Shown here piece by piece: positions 8,116 through 17,770 of a DNA stretch of 64,000 nt. Source of the stretch: Acinetobacter pittii ANC 4050. Its GTDB lineage: Bacteria; Pseudomonadota; Gammaproteobacteria; Pseudomonadales; Moraxellaceae. The stretch covers positions 124,001-188,000 of the forward strand of contig NZ_KB976987.1 of NCBI RefSeq assembly GCF_000399685.1, read 5' to 3'. Every line of letters starts with the position of its first letter. Position 1 is the stretch's first letter. The position numbers and the translations under genes are program-made. The notes under the pieces were generated by a model. The model searched no databases, had not been told where the DNA came from, and was given only the letters and a program-made list of their open reading frames with translations.

Positions 8116-11100
8116 ATGTTTATCGTGGCCGGTGCAGCAGCACATTCTTCTTTTAAGAAAGCTCAACTATTAACACGTTTATCGTCAATTAGTTCTGTTC
8201 AATCTTTTGACAGCCAATGGGTCTATTTGTTTGATCAAGCGCTCAACGAGCAGCAACATCAATCTGCTTTGCAATTATTAAATGACGGTGAGTCTTTTGA
8301 ACTTCGTCAACCTGCAAGTGATGAGATTCAGATTTTAGTAACACCACGTGTGGGTACTATTTCACCTTGGTCTTCTAAAGCAACTGATATTTTCAAAAAC
8401 TGTAATACACCAGTTCACCGCTTAGAACGCGGTCTTTTATTTACATTAAAAGGTGTTTCAGAAATTACTAATGAAGTTAAACAAGTACTTCATGACCGTA
8501 TGACAGAAACAGTTTTTGCTCAAATTGATGATGCAAAAGCATTATTTTCAGAAACAGCTCCAAAACCATTAAATTCTATTGATATCTTAGGGCAAGGCAA
8601 AGAAGCTTTGGTTAAAGCGAACAATGAGTTCGGTTTTGCGTTATCTGAACAAGAAATTGATTACTTAACTGAAGCATTCGGTAAGCTTGGTCGTAATCCA
8701 AATGACATCGAATTGATGATGTTTGCGCAGGCCAACTCTGAGCACTGTCGTCATAAAATCTTTGGTTCTGAATGGACAATTGATGGTGAAAAACAACCAT
8801 TATCATTGTTCCAGATGATTAAAAATACTTATAAAGAATCACCAACTGATGTTTTATCTGCATATAAAGATAACGCATCTGTAATCGTTGGTTATGACAC
8901 GATGCGTTTTTATCCAAAAGCAGATGAAAACGGTCACTTTGTTTATAAATATAAGAGTCAAGCTGCTCATATTTTAATGAAGGTTGAAACTCACAACCAT
9001 CCAACAGCAATTTCTCCATTTGCTGGTGCTGCAACTGGTTCAGGCGGTGAAATCCGTGATGAAGGTGCTACTGGTCGTGGTGGTAAACCAAAAGCTGGCT
9101 TAACAGGCTTTACAGTTTCTAACTTAAACATTCCTGGTTTTGAACAACCTTGGGAAGAGAACTACGGCAAACCTTCACGTATGGCATCGCCATTACAAAT
9201 CATGATTGAAGGTCCATTAGGTGGCGCGGCATTTAATAATGAATTTGGTCGCCCAGCGTTAAATGGTTATTTCCGTTCTTTTGAACAGAATGTAAATGGT
9301 GAAGTGAAGGGCTTCCATAAGCCAATCATGATCGCTGGTGGTTACGGTAACATTCGTCCTGACCATGTAGAAAAAGATGCGATCCAACCGGGTGATTTAC
9401 TCATTGTATTGGGTGGCCCTGCAATGTTAATCGGTCTTGGTGGCGGTGCAGCATCTTCTGTAGACAGCGGTACAATGGGTGAAAGCCTTGATTTCGCTTC
9501 TGTACAACGTGAAAACCCAGAAATGGAACGCCGTTGCCAAGAAGTAATTGATACATGCTGGCGCTTAGAAGACTTTAACCCAATCGTTTCTGTACACGAC
9601 GTTGGTGCTGGTGGTCTATCAAATGCTATGCCTGAACTTGTGAATGATCATGAGTTAGGTGCAGTTCTTAACCTTCGTAAGATTCCTTCATTAGAACCGG
9701 GCATGAGCCCAATGGAAATCTGGTCAAATGAAGCACAAGAGCGTTATGTTCTTGCAATTCGTCCAGAGTCTTTAGAACAGTTCGAATCAATCTGTGCTCG
9801 TGAACGTTGTCCATTTGCCGTGTTGGGTGAAGCAACTGAAGCACGTCATCTAACAGTTGAAGATCCATTGTTCCAAAACAACGCAGTTGATATCCCAATG
9901 CAAGTGATGCTTGGTGGTACACCGCGTATGCAACGTTCTTATGAAACAATTGAGCGTAAAGGTAACGAATTTGACGCTTCAAAAGTTGATTTGAAAGATG
10001 CGATTTTCCGCGTATTGAAAAATCCAACAGTTGCATCTAAGTCATTCTTAATCACCATTGGTGACCGTTCAATTACTGGTATGGTTGCGCGTGACCAAAT
10101 GGTTGGTCGTTGGCAGATTCCTGTTGCAGATGCAGCAGTGACAACTACAAGCTTACAAGGCTTCACTGGTGAAGCAATGGCGATGGGTGAACGTCCACCA
10201 GTTGCATTGTTAAATCCAGCAGCATCTGCTCGTTTGGCAGTTGCGGAAGCAATTACCAATATTGCATGTGCAAACATTGAACAAATTAGCGATATCAAAC
10301 TTTCTGCAAACTGGATGGCTGCTGCTGGTCAAAAAGGTGAAGACCAAGCGCTGTTTGAAGGTGTAAAAGCGATTGGTATGGAAATGTGTCCAGCTTTAGG
10401 AATTGCGATTCCTGTAGGTAAAGACTCACTTTCAATGCGTACCACTTGGAATGAAAACGGTGAAGATAAAGCTGTAACGTCTCCAATGACTGGTGTAATT
10501 ACCGCATTTGCTCCAGTAATGGATGTTCGTAAAACTTTAACACCTGAACTTAAGAATTTAGAAGATTCAGTACTTGTACGCATTGATTTATCTAAAGGTC
10601 AGTTCCGTTTAGGTGGTTCGATTCTTGCGCAAGTATATAAAGCGATCGGTTCAATCACTCCTGATGTTGATAGTTTTGATGATTTCAAAGCGTTCTTTGC
10701 TTTAATTCAAGACTGGAATAACCGTGGCTTGATTCAAGCTTACCATGACATCGGTGATGGCGGTTTACTCGCAACTGTTGCTGAAATGATGTTTGCTGCA
10801 CGTTTAGGTGTTGCATTAGAAGACCAAACTCCAGCAAGTTTATTTGCTGAAGAAATTGGTGCAGTTCTTCAAATCAAAGCAGCTGATTGGGACGCTTTAC
10901 AAGCAGAAGTTGCTGCATCTAGTTTGAAAGATGCAATTGCTGTAGTTGGTCGTGTAAATAACACAGATCAGTTATCTGTAAACGGTTTGACTTTAGATCG
11001 TGCTGAATTACAACAAGCTTGGTCTGAGGTATCTCATCAGATCCAACGTCTACGTGATAACGTAGAAACTGCTGACCAAGAATTCGCTTTAATCACGGAT

Positions 11101-11949
11101 AAATCACATCAAGGTTTAATTGCTAAACCAACATTTGATTTGAATGAACCTATCGAAGCACCGTTCATTAACACACGCCGTCCTAATATGGCGATCTTGC
11201 GTGAGCAAGGTGTAAATGGTCATATTGAAATGGCAGCAGCCTTTGATAAGGTTGGTTTTAATACTGTTGACGTGCACATGAGTGATTTACTTGCTGGTCG
11301 CGTTAGCCTAAGTGATTTTGAAGGTCTAGTGACTTGTGGTGGTTTCTCTTACGGTGACGTAATGGGTGCTGGCGGTGGCTGGGCAAAATCAGTATTGTTC
11401 AATGCGAAATTACGTGATCAGTTTGAACAGTTCTTCCACCGTGAAGACACGTTCAGCTTAGGTATCTGTAATGGTTGCCAAATGTTGTCACAATTAGCAC
11501 CGCTTATTCCGGGTGCTGACCACTGGCCACGTTTCCACCGCAATATGTCAGAAGTTTTTGAAGCTCGTAGCGTAAACGTTCGTGTTGAAAAATCTGTTTC
11601 TGTATTGCTTAATGGAATGGAAGGTTCGATTTTACCGATTGCTGTAGCACACGGTGAAGGTCGTGCGGTTGCAAGTGAAGCTGACATTGCAAGCTTAAAT
11701 GCAGCGAATCAAGTTGCATTGCGTTATGTTGATAGCCACGGTAACCCGACTCAACATTATCCATTGAACCCGAACGGTTCGCCGGAAGCGATTACAGGTG
11801 TAACGTCTAAAGATGGTCGTGCAACGATTATGATGCCGCACCCAGAGCGTACTTTCCGTGCAATTCAGCACTCTTGGAGTCCAGAAGAGTGGACTGAAGA
11901 TGGTGCATGGTTACGTATGTTCCGTAACGCTCGTAAGTTTATTGGTTAA
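8116..11949 (+). CDS. purL: PurL, phosphoribosylformylglycinamidine synthase
   Basis: Large single-chain FGAM synthase of 1277 residues, the proteobacterial form that fuses the PurS-, PurL- and PurQ-like parts. It converts FGAR, glutamine and ATP to FGAM in purine synthesis. Visible features are the FGAR-binding N-terminus, the ATP-site motif [10 protein letters not shown], the [10 protein letters not shown] and [14 protein letters not shown] motifs, a second synthetase half with [11 protein letters not shown], and a C-terminal glutaminase with GICNGCQM (nucleophile about Cys1118) and HPERTFRA. It is monocistronic and followed by a hairpin terminator. Confidence 0.98.
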   Translation: MFIVAGAAAHSSFKKAQLLTRLSSISSVQSFDSQWVYLFDQALNEQQHQSALQLLNDGESFELRQPASDEIQILVTPRVGTISPWSSKATDIFKNCNTPVHRLERGLLFTLKGVSEITNEVKQVLHDRMTETVFAQIDDAKALFSETAPKPLNSIDILGQGKEALVKANNEFGFALSEQEIDYLTEAFGKLGRNPNDIELMMFAQANSEHCRHKIFGSEWTIDGEKQPLSLFQMIKNTYKESPTDVLSAYKDNASVIVGYDTMRFYPKADENGHFVYKYKSQAAHILMKVETHNHPTAISPFAGAATGSGGEIRDEGATGRGGKPKAGLTGFTVSNLNIPGFEQPWEENYGKPSRMASPLQIMIEGPLGGAAFNNEFGRPALNGYFRSFEQNVNGEVKGFHKPIMIAGGYGNIRPDHVEKDAIQPGDLLIVLGGPAMLIGLGGGAASSVDSGTMGESLDFASVQRENPEMERRCQEVIDTCWRLEDFNPIVSVHDVGAGGLSNAMPELVNDHELGAVLNLRKIPSLEPGMSPMEIWSNEAQERYVLAIRPESLEQFESICARERCPFAVLGEATEARHLTVEDPLFQNNAVDIPMQVMLGGTPRMQRSYETIERKGNEFDASKVDLKDAIFRVLKNPTVASKSFLITIGDRSITGMVARDQMVGRWQIPVADAAVTTTSLQGFTGEAMAMGERPPVALLNPAASARLAVAEAITNIACANIEQISDIKLSANWMAAAGQKGEDQALFEGVKAIGMEMCPALGIAIPVGKDSLSMRTTWNENGEDKAVTSPMTGVITAFAPVMDVRKTLTPELKNLEDSVLVRIDLSKGQFRLGGSILAQVYKAIGSITPDVDSFDDFKAFFALIQDWNNRGLIQAYHDIGDGGLLATVAEMMFAARLGVALEDQTPASLFAEEIGAVLQIKAADWDALQAEVAASSLKDAIAVVGRVNNTDQLSVNGLTLDRAELQQAWSEVSHQIQRLRDNVETADQEFALITDKSHQGLIAKPTFDLNEPIEAPFINTRRPNMAILREQGVNGHIEMAAAFDKVGFNTVDVHMSDLLAGRVSLSDFEGLVTCGGFSYGDVMGAGGGWAKSVLFNAKLRDQFEQFFHREDTFSLGICNGCQMLSQLAPLIPGADHWPRFHRNMSEVFEARSVNVRVEKSVSVLLNGMEGSILPIAVAHGEGRAVASEADIASLNAANQVALRYVDSHGNPTQHYPLNPNGSPEAITGVTSKDGRATIMMPHPERTFRAIQHSWSPEEWTEDGAWLRMFRNARKFIG

Positions 11950-11960
11950 TATAAACACTG

Positions 11961-11990
11961 AAATAAGCCACCGACAGGTGGCTTATTTGT
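11961..11990 (+). terminator. Terminator after purL
   Basis: An 11-bp inverted repeat (AATAAGCCACC, GACA loop, GGTGGCTTATT) starts 12 bases after the purL stop. The following T-run is short, so termination may be incomplete. Confidence 0.75.
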
Positions 11991-12031
11991 ATGTAGTACA
12001 ATCTAAATAGAATAAATAGTAGAGAAGAAAA

Positions 12032-13237
12032 ATGAAATCAAAAATCCACTTCCGTGAGTTTGCACTACTGATGGCATTACTCATGTCTATTGTATCTTTT
12101 TCAATAGATGCAGTTTTACCAGCTTTAGGTGAGATTGGACGAGTTTTTGACTTAAAGAATAATAATCAGACGCAATGGGTCATCATTGGTATTTTTTCTG
12201 GCATGACGATAGGGCAACTCATTGCAGGGCCTCTATCTGATGCGATCGGACGTAAACGCATTTTATTTGCAGGAATTATTATTTATTTTTTGGGAAGTTT
12301 ATTGTGCTTTACCACACAAAGTTTTGAATGGTTTTTAGTTGGCCGCTTTATTCAAGGAATTGGAGTATCTGGTCCTTACGTAGCTTCTATTTCAATTGTG
12401 CGCGATAAATACAGTGGCGCACAAATGGCACGTATTATGTCCTTAATTATGATGGTGTTTATGGTTGCTCCAGCAATTGCACCAAGTTTGGGGCAGCTCA
12501 TTATTCATTTCTTTGGCTGGCGTGAAATTTTTGTTTTATACATGGTCTATGCCACAGTCGTTGGAGCATGGGTAGCATTACGACTAGAAGAGACGCTACT
12601 TCCTGAAAATCGTTTACCTATGCGCTTGCAAGCTTTTCAAGAGGGATTTAAAGAGGTCGTAAGTAATAAAACCACCATGAGTTATTTGCTATGTGCAGGT
12701 TTTTGTTTTGGTGGATTTATTGGTTATTTGGGAACTTCTCAACAAATTTTTATGCAGCAGTTTGGTAAAACGGGGCAAGAGTTTAGTGCTTATTTTGCTG
12801 TGCTTGCAGGTGTAATGGGAGTCGCTTCATTTACCAACTCTAAAATTGTGATGAAGTTCGGTATGCGTCCAATCTGTATTTATGGCTTTTTGGGTTTATG
12901 CTTAATTTCTTTGGTTTTCTTAGGAATTCAACTTTTAGGCGTGGCTGTTTCATTCTGGATGTTTATGCTTTATGCCTGTATTTTGTTCTTATTATTTGGA
13001 ACTCTATTTGGTAATTTAAACGCGATTGCAATGGAACCTATGGGACATGTTGCTGGTATGGCTTCGGCTATTATTGGTGCAGCTTCTTCTGTTTTGTCAC
13101 TTATTCTAGCCTCTATTATTGGACAATTATATAACGGTACATTAATTCCAATGACTGCTGGCTTCGTTATTTTATGTGGTTTGGCTTTTGCTATGACCAT
13201 ATATGAGAATAGATATTTAAAGAAATCGAATGCTTAA
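12032..13237 (+). CDS. Bcr/CflA-type multidrug efflux MFS transporter
   Basis: Major facilitator with about twelve membrane helices, 401 residues, in the drug:proton antiporter DHA1 Bcr/CflA group. The N-terminal helix has SIDAVLPAL (family pattern D-x-x-x-P-x-x). Loop 2-3 carries GPLSDAIGRKRIL (motif A) and helix 5 has APAIAPSLG (motif C). It probably exports hydrophobic drugs or metabolites across the inner membrane. AGAAGAAAA precedes the ATG. The gene stands alone between two hairpins. The substrate is unknown. Confidence 0.88.
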   Translation: MKSKIHFREFALLMALLMSIVSFSIDAVLPALGEIGRVFDLKNNNQTQWVIIGIFSGMTIGQLIAGPLSDAIGRKRILFAGIIIYFLGSLLCFTTQSFEWFLVGRFIQGIGVSGPYVASISIVRDKYSGAQMARIMSLIMMVFMVAPAIAPSLGQLIIHFFGWREIFVLYMVYATVVGAWVALRLEETLLPENRLPMRLQAFQEGFKEVVSNKTTMSYLLCAGFCFGGFIGYLGTSQQIFMQQFGKTGQEFSAYFAVLAGVMGVASFTNSKIVMKFGMRPICIYGFLGLCLISLVFLGIQLLGVAVSFWMFMLYACILFLLFGTLFGNLNAIAMEPMGHVAGMASAIIGAASSVLSLILASIIGQLYNGTLIPMTAGFVILCGLAFAMTIYENRYLKKSNA

Positions 13238-13286
13238 AATTCTAAAGATGCACCTAGCACACTGAATTTTAAAATTTTGTTGAAAA

Positions 13287-13320
13287 TAAAAGCTATCTAT
13301 AAATGAGGATAGCTCTTTTA
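13287..13320 (+). terminator. Possible terminator after the MFS gene
   Basis: A seven-bp stem (AGCTATC / GATAGCT) with a ten-base loop is flanked by AAAA and CTTTTA. The stem is modest and the T-run short. Confidence 0.45.
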
Positions 13321-13437
13321 AGCATTTTAGAAAAATTATAAGCCTATAGACATTCGACTATTTAACACTTTATAGTTTGTTTAAAATTGGATCAGTTTTT
13401 GCTTTCTCTGTAACAACGATAAAAATCGGAGATCAAA

Positions 13438-13563
13438 ATGATGAAAAATAAGTATCACATAAGAACAATGTATACCAAAGATAAGGGCTGGCGTTTATTT
13501 GGCTTGGCACTTGCCATTCAAATCCTTTTTATTGGAGCAAATTATCTAGTAATGATGAGCTGA
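13438..13563 (+). CDS. Small membrane peptide, 41 residues, unrecognised
   Basis: A 41-codon frame with adjacent ATGs at 13438 and 13441 and a GGAGA element five to seven bases before the first. The N-terminus is polar and basic (MMKNKYHIRT...KDKGW), followed by one hydrophobic helix (about residues 20-38: RLFGLALAIQILFIGAN) and ending VMMS. The layout is that of a single-pass small membrane protein. It sits alone in the 393-bp gap between the MFS gene and the NIF3-like gene. No function is assigned. Confidence 0.6.
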   Translation: MMKNKYHIRTMYTKDKGWRLFGLALAIQILFIGANYLVMMS

Positions 13564-13630
13564 CTTTGATTCTAAAGCTTTTTTAAAGGTATGATTTAAG
13601 CTAGTTCAATAGTCAGGAGTCATTCTACTC

Positions 13631-13951
13631 ATGTTAAAGCTGATTTATTACGTGCCTGATTCACATCTTGAGTCGACTAAACAAGCCATCTTTTCTGCTG
13701 GTGCGGGTGGAATCGGTAATTATGAACACTGTGCATGGCAAGTAAAAGGAATCGGGCAGTTTAAACCAGTCAACGGTGCAGATCCTTACATCGGAGAAGT
13801 GGGTGAGCTTGAACAAGTGGATGAGTGGCGGGTTGAAACTATTGTAATTGAAGAAAATGCAAAGGCTGTAGCGAAAGCATTAAAAGCAAGCCATCCTTAC
13901 GAAGAGCCTGCCTTTGAGTTTATTCAAATCATAGAAATTGATTTTAATTAA
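13631..13951 (+). CDS. YqfO/NIF3-type stand-alone insert-domain protein
   Basis: 106-residue protein matching the CutA-like insert domain found inside some NIF3/YqfO proteins, but here without the metal-binding NIF3 halves. Typical stretches are YYVPDSHLESTKQAIF, GAGGIGNYEHCAW, GQFKPVNGADPYIG and SHPYEEPAFE. Such small proteins are annotated as NIF3-like. Their role is unknown, though the domain trimerises in relatives. CAGGAG precedes the ATG by about 13 bases. Its last eight bases overlap the end of the convergent enoyl-CoA hydratase gene. Confidence 0.75.
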   Translation: MLKLIYYVPDSHLESTKQAIFSAGAGGIGNYEHCAWQVKGIGQFKPVNGADPYIGEVGELEQVDEWRVETIVIEENAKAVAKALKASHPYEEPAFEFIQIIEIDFN

Positions 13952-14744
13952 ACTGTGAGAAATCTGGTTTACGTTTTTGCATAAATGCCTGTACAGCCTC
14001 TAGCATTTCTGGGGACTGAACTCGCTGCATAAAGATTTCAGCTTCATGATCAATACATTCGATAATTTGGTCTAGATTATGCTTCATCAATGCTTTTGTT
14101 TGCTTTAACGATGCAAGCGGTAAAGCTGCTAAATGTTGAGCAGTTGCCTGAGTGGTCGCATAAACATCTTCAACGACTTCATTCACTAAACCTGCTTGTA
14201 CTGCGGTTTCTGCATTAAATTTTTTCGCAGTAAATAGAAGTTCAGCTGCTTTATGATAGCCAGCTTGTTGAATAAGTAATTGACTAGCACCACCTTCTGG
14301 AGAAAGGCCAAGGCTAACAAATGGAATTTGGAAAAGGGCAGTGTTGTCAGCAAAGACTAAATCTGCATGTAATAAAATCGTAACACCAATACCAATAGCC
14401 ACACCTTTTACTGCGATAATGAGCGGCTTCGATAATCTGGCAGCAGATTTAAGAAGTACAAACGGAGGAACTTGACCTGCTGGGCCTGCATTAGGATTTT
14501 GTACAAAACCCATAAAATCTTTCATGTCATTACCAGCGGTAAAGTCATGTTCGGCACCACGTAGAACAACTACTCGTACATCTTTGTCTTGGTCAGCTTC
14601 ATCAAGTGCTTGAGCAATCCATAAGTAAAGTTCGCCATATAATGCATTTTTTGCTTCTGGACGATTTATGGCTAAGGTGAGTACGCCACCTTCTAAATTT
14701 GCGTGTAAATGTTGATGAGGTTGTTGAATACAGCTAAGTGTCAT
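13944..14744 (-). CDS. Enoyl-CoA hydratase/isomerase family protein
   Basis: Crotonase-fold enzyme of 266 residues, likely acting on an enoyl-CoA in fatty-acid or aromatic-acid breakdown. The oxyanion-hole segments are GAEHDFTAGNDMKDF and VKGVAIGIGVTILLHADLVFA. The catalytic-glutamate segment is SLGLSPEGGASQLL, with the single Glu typical of isomerases and some hydratases. AAGGA lies before the ATG. It is monocistronic and convergent with the NIF3-like gene. Which crotonase subfamily it belongs to is not settled. Confidence 0.85.
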   Translation of the reverse strand: MTLSCIQQPHQHLHANLEGGVLTLAINRPEAKNALYGELYLWIAQALDEADQDKDVRVVVLRGAEHDFTAGNDMKDFMGFVQNPNAGPAGQVPPFVLLKSAARLSKPLIIAVKGVAIGIGVTILLHADLVFADNTALFQIPFVSLGLSPEGGASQLLIQQAGYHKAAELLFTAKKFNAETAVQAGLVNEVVEDVYATTQATAQHLAALPLASLKQTKALMKHNLDQIIECIDHEAEIFMQRVQSPEMLEAVQAFMQKRKPDFSQFN

Positions 14745-14853
14745 CGTACTATCCTTGCTTTAAACCAAGTTGTTAATTTTTAGGTTCTCATTATGGCGCA
14801 TATTTTCTGTAATGCGGGTAACTGGTGAGTTCATAAAAAGTGAAAATCTAATT

Positions 14854-15429
14854 ATGTATAAATTTGACTATCTCGTTTTTATAGGGCGTTTTCAACCATT
14901 TCATTTGGCTCATATGCAGACAATTGAAATTGCCTTACAACAAAGTCGTTATGTGATTTTGGCATTAGGTTCTGCTCAAATGGAACGTAATATTAAAAAT
15001 CCGTTTCTTGCAGTTGAACGAGAGCAAATGATTTTATCTAATTTTTCACCAGATGAGCAAAAACGTATTCGATTTGTGCATGTGGTCGATGTCTATAATG
15101 ATGAAAAGTGGGTAAAACAGGTCAAATCTTTAGTCAATGGCGTGATTGAACCAAACTCAAAAATTGGTCTAATAGGGCACTTTAAGGATGAGTCATCTTA
15201 TTATTTAAGATTATTTCCAGAATGGACGATGGTCGAACTCGATAGCCTAAAAGACTCAATTTCAGCGACGCCAATGCGTGAAGCTTATTATCGTGGTGAA
15301 ATCCAAACGGAATTTTTCCCTATAGGTACTATTCAATTTTTAGATGAGTTTAAAAAAACACGTATTTATCAACAACTGCAACAACGATTTAAAGAAGATG
15401 ATCGCTCTAATTTAGATGATTTTGAGTAA
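14854..15429 (+). CDS. nadM: NadM-type nicotinamide-nucleotide adenylyltransferase
   Basis: Nucleotidyltransferase of 191 residues making NAD from NMN and ATP. The N-terminal motif is FIGRFQPFHLAHMQ, the HxGH-like adenylyl-transfer site with a His-x-x-His variant. The C-terminal ISATPMREAYYRG is the ISxTxxR motif. The ATG at 14854 is chosen because the family N-terminus begins there; an in-frame ATG at 14770 would add 28 unrelated residues. There is no Nudix domain, which some NadM proteins carry. NadM takes part in the NMN-based NAD route known in Acinetobacter. Confidence 0.85.
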   Translation: MYKFDYLVFIGRFQPFHLAHMQTIEIALQQSRYVILALGSAQMERNIKNPFLAVEREQMILSNFSPDEQKRIRFVHVVDVYNDEKWVKQVKSLVNGVIEPNSKIGLIGHFKDESSYYLRLFPEWTMVELDSLKDSISATPMREAYYRGEIQTEFFPIGTIQFLDEFKKTRIYQQLQQRFKEDDRSNLDDFE

Positions 15430-15447
15430 GTGAATAGTGAATATAGA

Positions 15448-15810
15448 TTAAGCATCTGCCCAAAAAATAATTCGGTTTGAAAAAGGATCGGCGATGCTGA
15501 GTTCGAGAGTCTCCCAATCTGTTTTTTCAACCTGAGGCTTAGAGAATTTATAATCTTTTTGGCTTAGTTCACTGTGTAACTCATAGATATGTTCCCAATA
15601 AATACGGATTGCACTATGGGGACTCGCATCACCAAAATGCTCAGATAGATGGATGACGCAATCGTCTTTAGAAATCTGTAAATATAGGGGGAAATTTTCT
15701 TCAAATTGGTGTTGCCAATCAAGCTGAAAGCCTAAGAAATCAAGATAGAATGATTGAGCTAATTCAACATCAAAAATTCTTAAAATAGGTGTGATCGAAC
15801 CTGATTGCAT
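15448..15810 (-). CDS. VOC/glyoxalase-bleomycin resistance family protein
   Basis: Small vicinal-oxygen-chelate fold protein of 120 residues with two beta-alpha-beta-beta-beta modules: an N-terminal one with TPILRIFDVELAQSFYLDFLGF and a C-terminal one ending ELSIADPFSNRIIFW. It resembles bleomycin-binding resistance proteins and unassigned glyoxalases. The start at 15810 is preferred to a longer frame (15849) because AAAAGGA sits before it and the longer form would run into the upstream gene. It follows the CAP lipoprotein gene by 11 bases. The substrate is unknown. Confidence 0.75.
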   Translation of the reverse strand: MQSGSITPILRIFDVELAQSFYLDFLGFQLDWQHQFEENFPLYLQISKDDCVIHLSEHFGDASPHSAIRIYWEHIYELHSELSQKDYKFSKPQVEKTDWETLELSIADPFSNRIIFWADA

Positions 15811-15821
15811 CTTTTTTCCTT

Positions 15822-16391
15822 TTAACGTGTACCAAATTGTTGCGTCCAATAGCTCTTTTGTTTTGCTGATTGATCAGAAGCACAAGCAATTGCGTAAGTT
15901 GTAAATTTAGGATTCATGAGGTTACTACAATGTAAGGGACTCGATAGCCATCTAGACATCACTTCATCTAATGTTTTCTGTCCACTAGCGACATTTTCAC
16001 CATTGGCTTTACCGAGTGTATTGTAAAGTTTTAAGCGTGATTTTAAGTCTAGGCCAGTGGAGCCAACATGGCCAAGAAAATTATGTGTAGCCATATCTTC
16101 ACTATGAGAAAGTGCACCTTTATATAAATTATTGCTCCAACTTAGTGGTCTGGTTGCAGAAAAATATTGTCGACCACATTGGCGTGATTGCTGACGGATT
16201 TGATTAATTTTTTTGAGTACAGCTTGTTGGTAGGCTGGGTTTTGTAAATCTTGGCAGCTTATTTCTTTTGAATTTTTCTGAATTTGAGCAAGTGATGTGC
16301 TGGTGTCAGTTGGTATGGCTAATGTATTTGCACTACATGCACCAATAAAGAGAATGGCAGGCAGTAAAGAGCAAGTTTTGAGTGAACTCAT
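15822..16391 (-). CDS. CAP-domain (SCP/YkwD-like) lipoprotein
   Basis: 189-residue exported protein with a lipobox (FIGAC, Cys19), so probably a lipoprotein. The CAP domain is visible: KINQIRQQ, then LSWSNNLYKGALSHSEDMA, THNFLGHVGSTG, GENVASG and SRWLSSPLHCSNLMNP, with the His/Glu cavity residues conserved. CAP proteins bind lipids, metals or cell-wall material; bacterial YkwD-type members have no settled function. The gene ends 11 bases before the VOC gene, with which it probably shares a transcript. Confidence 0.82.
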   Translation of the reverse strand: MSSLKTCSLLPAILFIGACSANTLAIPTDTSTSLAQIQKNSKEISCQDLQNPAYQQAVLKKINQIRQQSRQCGRQYFSATRPLSWSNNLYKGALSHSEDMATHNFLGHVGSTGLDLKSRLKLYNTLGKANGENVASGQKTLDEVMSRWLSSPLHCSNLMNPKFTTYAIACASDQSAKQKSYWTQQFGTR

Positions 16392-16466
16392 ATCAATGCC
16401 TTAAACTAATTATTCTAATATCTTTATCATACGCCAAACTAAAATTATTCGGTAATGCTTTGCACT

Positions 16467-16495
16467 AAAAAAGCGAGTATTAAACTCGCTTTTTG
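16467..16495. terminator. Terminator after bcp (usable both ways)
   Basis: AAGCGAGT, ATTAA loop, ACTCGCTT, flanked by A-run and T-run on opposite sides. It lies just after the bcp stop on the minus strand. Confidence 0.85.
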
Positions 16496-16508
16496 TTGGT
16501 TGAATTTA

Positions 16509-16970
16509 TTAAGCTGTTTGCAGAGATTTTAGGTCTTCTAAAACTTGTTCTGCGTGTCCAGCAGCCTTAACTTTACGGTAGCTTTTAACCAATTCTTTGT
16601 TATGGAAAATAAAAGTAGAACGTTCAATACCCATTACTTTTTTTCCATACATATTCTTTTCTTTAATCACATCAAAATGATGACAAAGAACTTCTTCCTT
16701 ATCACTAATCAGATCAATAGTAAGTGCTTGCTTATCTGTAAAATTTTGATGGGCTTTCACTGAATCACGTGAAACACCGATAATGCGGGCACCTAAAGCT
16801 TCAAATTGATCTTTCAAACAAGAAAAACCAACTGCTTGTGTTGTACACCCTGGTGTTGAGTCTTTAGGATAGAAGTAGATGATTAACCATTCATTTTCGA
16901 CTTCGGTCAAGTTCACTTCACCGTGTGTGGTAGGGAACACCTGATTTGGCAGTTGAATATTCTCAGACAT
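16509..16970 (-). CDS. bcp: Bcp/PrxQ-type peroxiredoxin
   Basis: Thiol peroxidase of 153 residues that reduces organic and hydrogen peroxides. The peroxidatic site is FYPKDSTPGCTTQA with Cys42. Most Bcp proteins carry a resolving Cys five residues later; here that place is Val47 and the next Cys is Cys51 (GFSCLKDQ), with another further on (VLCHHF). The resolving mechanism may therefore differ. GFSCLKDQFEALGARIIGVS and the conserved ERSTFIF are present. AAAGGAT precedes the start and the gene follows the Dph6-like gene by 17 bases. Confidence 0.9.
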   Translation of the reverse strand: MSENIQLPNQVFPTTHGEVNLTEVENEWLIIYFYPKDSTPGCTTQAVGFSCLKDQFEALGARIIGVSRDSVKAHQNFTDKQALTIDLISDKEEVLCHHFDVIKEKNMYGKKVMGIERSTFIFHNKELVKSYRKVKAAGHAEQVLEDLKSLQTA

Positions 16971-16987
16971 TTCTTATCCTTTAAAAG

Positions 16988-17674
16988 TTAAATTTGAGCT
17001 AATTCAAGTGGTAAAAAAGCATATTCCTCATGATAAACAATATTGAGTTTTCTTACAGGAATTGCTTTGTTAAAAATTGGCCCATCAACTACAGTCGTAT
17101 GAAATTCACCGCCCTCACCACATGCATCAATGCCACGGTTTTCAAGTTCTTGAATATATTCTAAAGTTAAGATTTTACCTAAATCCTCGACCTTCATCCC
17201 TAGTTTTAGATTCACAGTAACAATGACACTTTTGAATCCAAGTGTAATGAATTCTTCAACAACTTCACGATGTGGGCGTAGCCAAAGAGGCATACCTAAT
17301 TGAAGCCCCACTTGTTGCGTTACTCGATCATGCCAACAGCCATGTTCAGGCATATCAAGATCACCTGTAACCAGTACTTCAGCTTCTTGTTGCTTTGCCT
17401 GAATGAGTAATTCAATAAACTTCACTTCATAATCATTCCAACTTGATGAAGCCATAAACACTGGCAAGCCGATTGCTTGAGCTTGTGCTTGAATAATATC
17501 AAGTGGCATAGCATGAGAACGAGAACGTTGACCTTGTTCTTCTAGCATTACAATCAATCCCAGCACTTCGCCAGTCTGCATGGCATGGTAGAGCGCTAGC
17601 GAACTGTCTTTGCCCCCACTAAATGAAACAATAGACCTTTTATGGTTAGCATTCGTTTTCCACTGTTCTTGCAT
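16988..17674 (-). CDS. Dph6-like PP-loop ATP pyrophosphatase
   Basis: Adenine-nucleotide alpha-hydrolase family protein of 228 residues. The PP-loop is SFSGGKDSSLALYH near residue 20. Downstream it has the Dph6-family pattern GDLDMPEHGCWHDRV and GEGGEFHTTVVDGP. In archaea and eukaryotes this family makes the last amidation of diphthamide, a modification bacteria lack, so the bacterial substrate is unknown. It lies in the same direction as, and 17 bases ahead of, bcp. It is distinct from the other PP-loop enzyme here, QueC. Confidence 0.8.
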   Translation of the reverse strand: MQEQWKTNANHKRSIVSFSGGKDSSLALYHAMQTGEVLGLIVMLEEQGQRSRSHAMPLDIIQAQAQAIGLPVFMASSSWNDYEVKFIELLIQAKQQEAEVLVTGDLDMPEHGCWHDRVTQQVGLQLGMPLWLRPHREVVEEFITLGFKSVIVTVNLKLGMKVEDLGKILTLEYIQELENRGIDACGEGGEFHTTVVDGPIFNKAIPVRKLNIVYHEEYAFLPLELAQI

Positions 17675-17724
17675 GGCTTACTTCAAAAGAATTGTTCAAA
17701 AGTGGTGTCATTTTAACAGAGCTA

Positions 17725-17752
17725 CAAAAAAGCCTGCATAAATGCAGGCTTA
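17725..17752 (-). terminator. Terminator after the Cys-rich secreted protein gene
   Basis: AAGCCTGCAT / ATGCAGGCTT inverted repeat with a two-base spacer; the minus-strand side continues into six T. Confidence 0.85.
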
Positions 17753-17770
17753 ATTTGGAACATTAAACTC

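Noticed and set aside
9939..10298. Leftward frames inside purL
   Set aside because: Fully antisense to a conserved enzyme, no ribosome sites, products without motifs.
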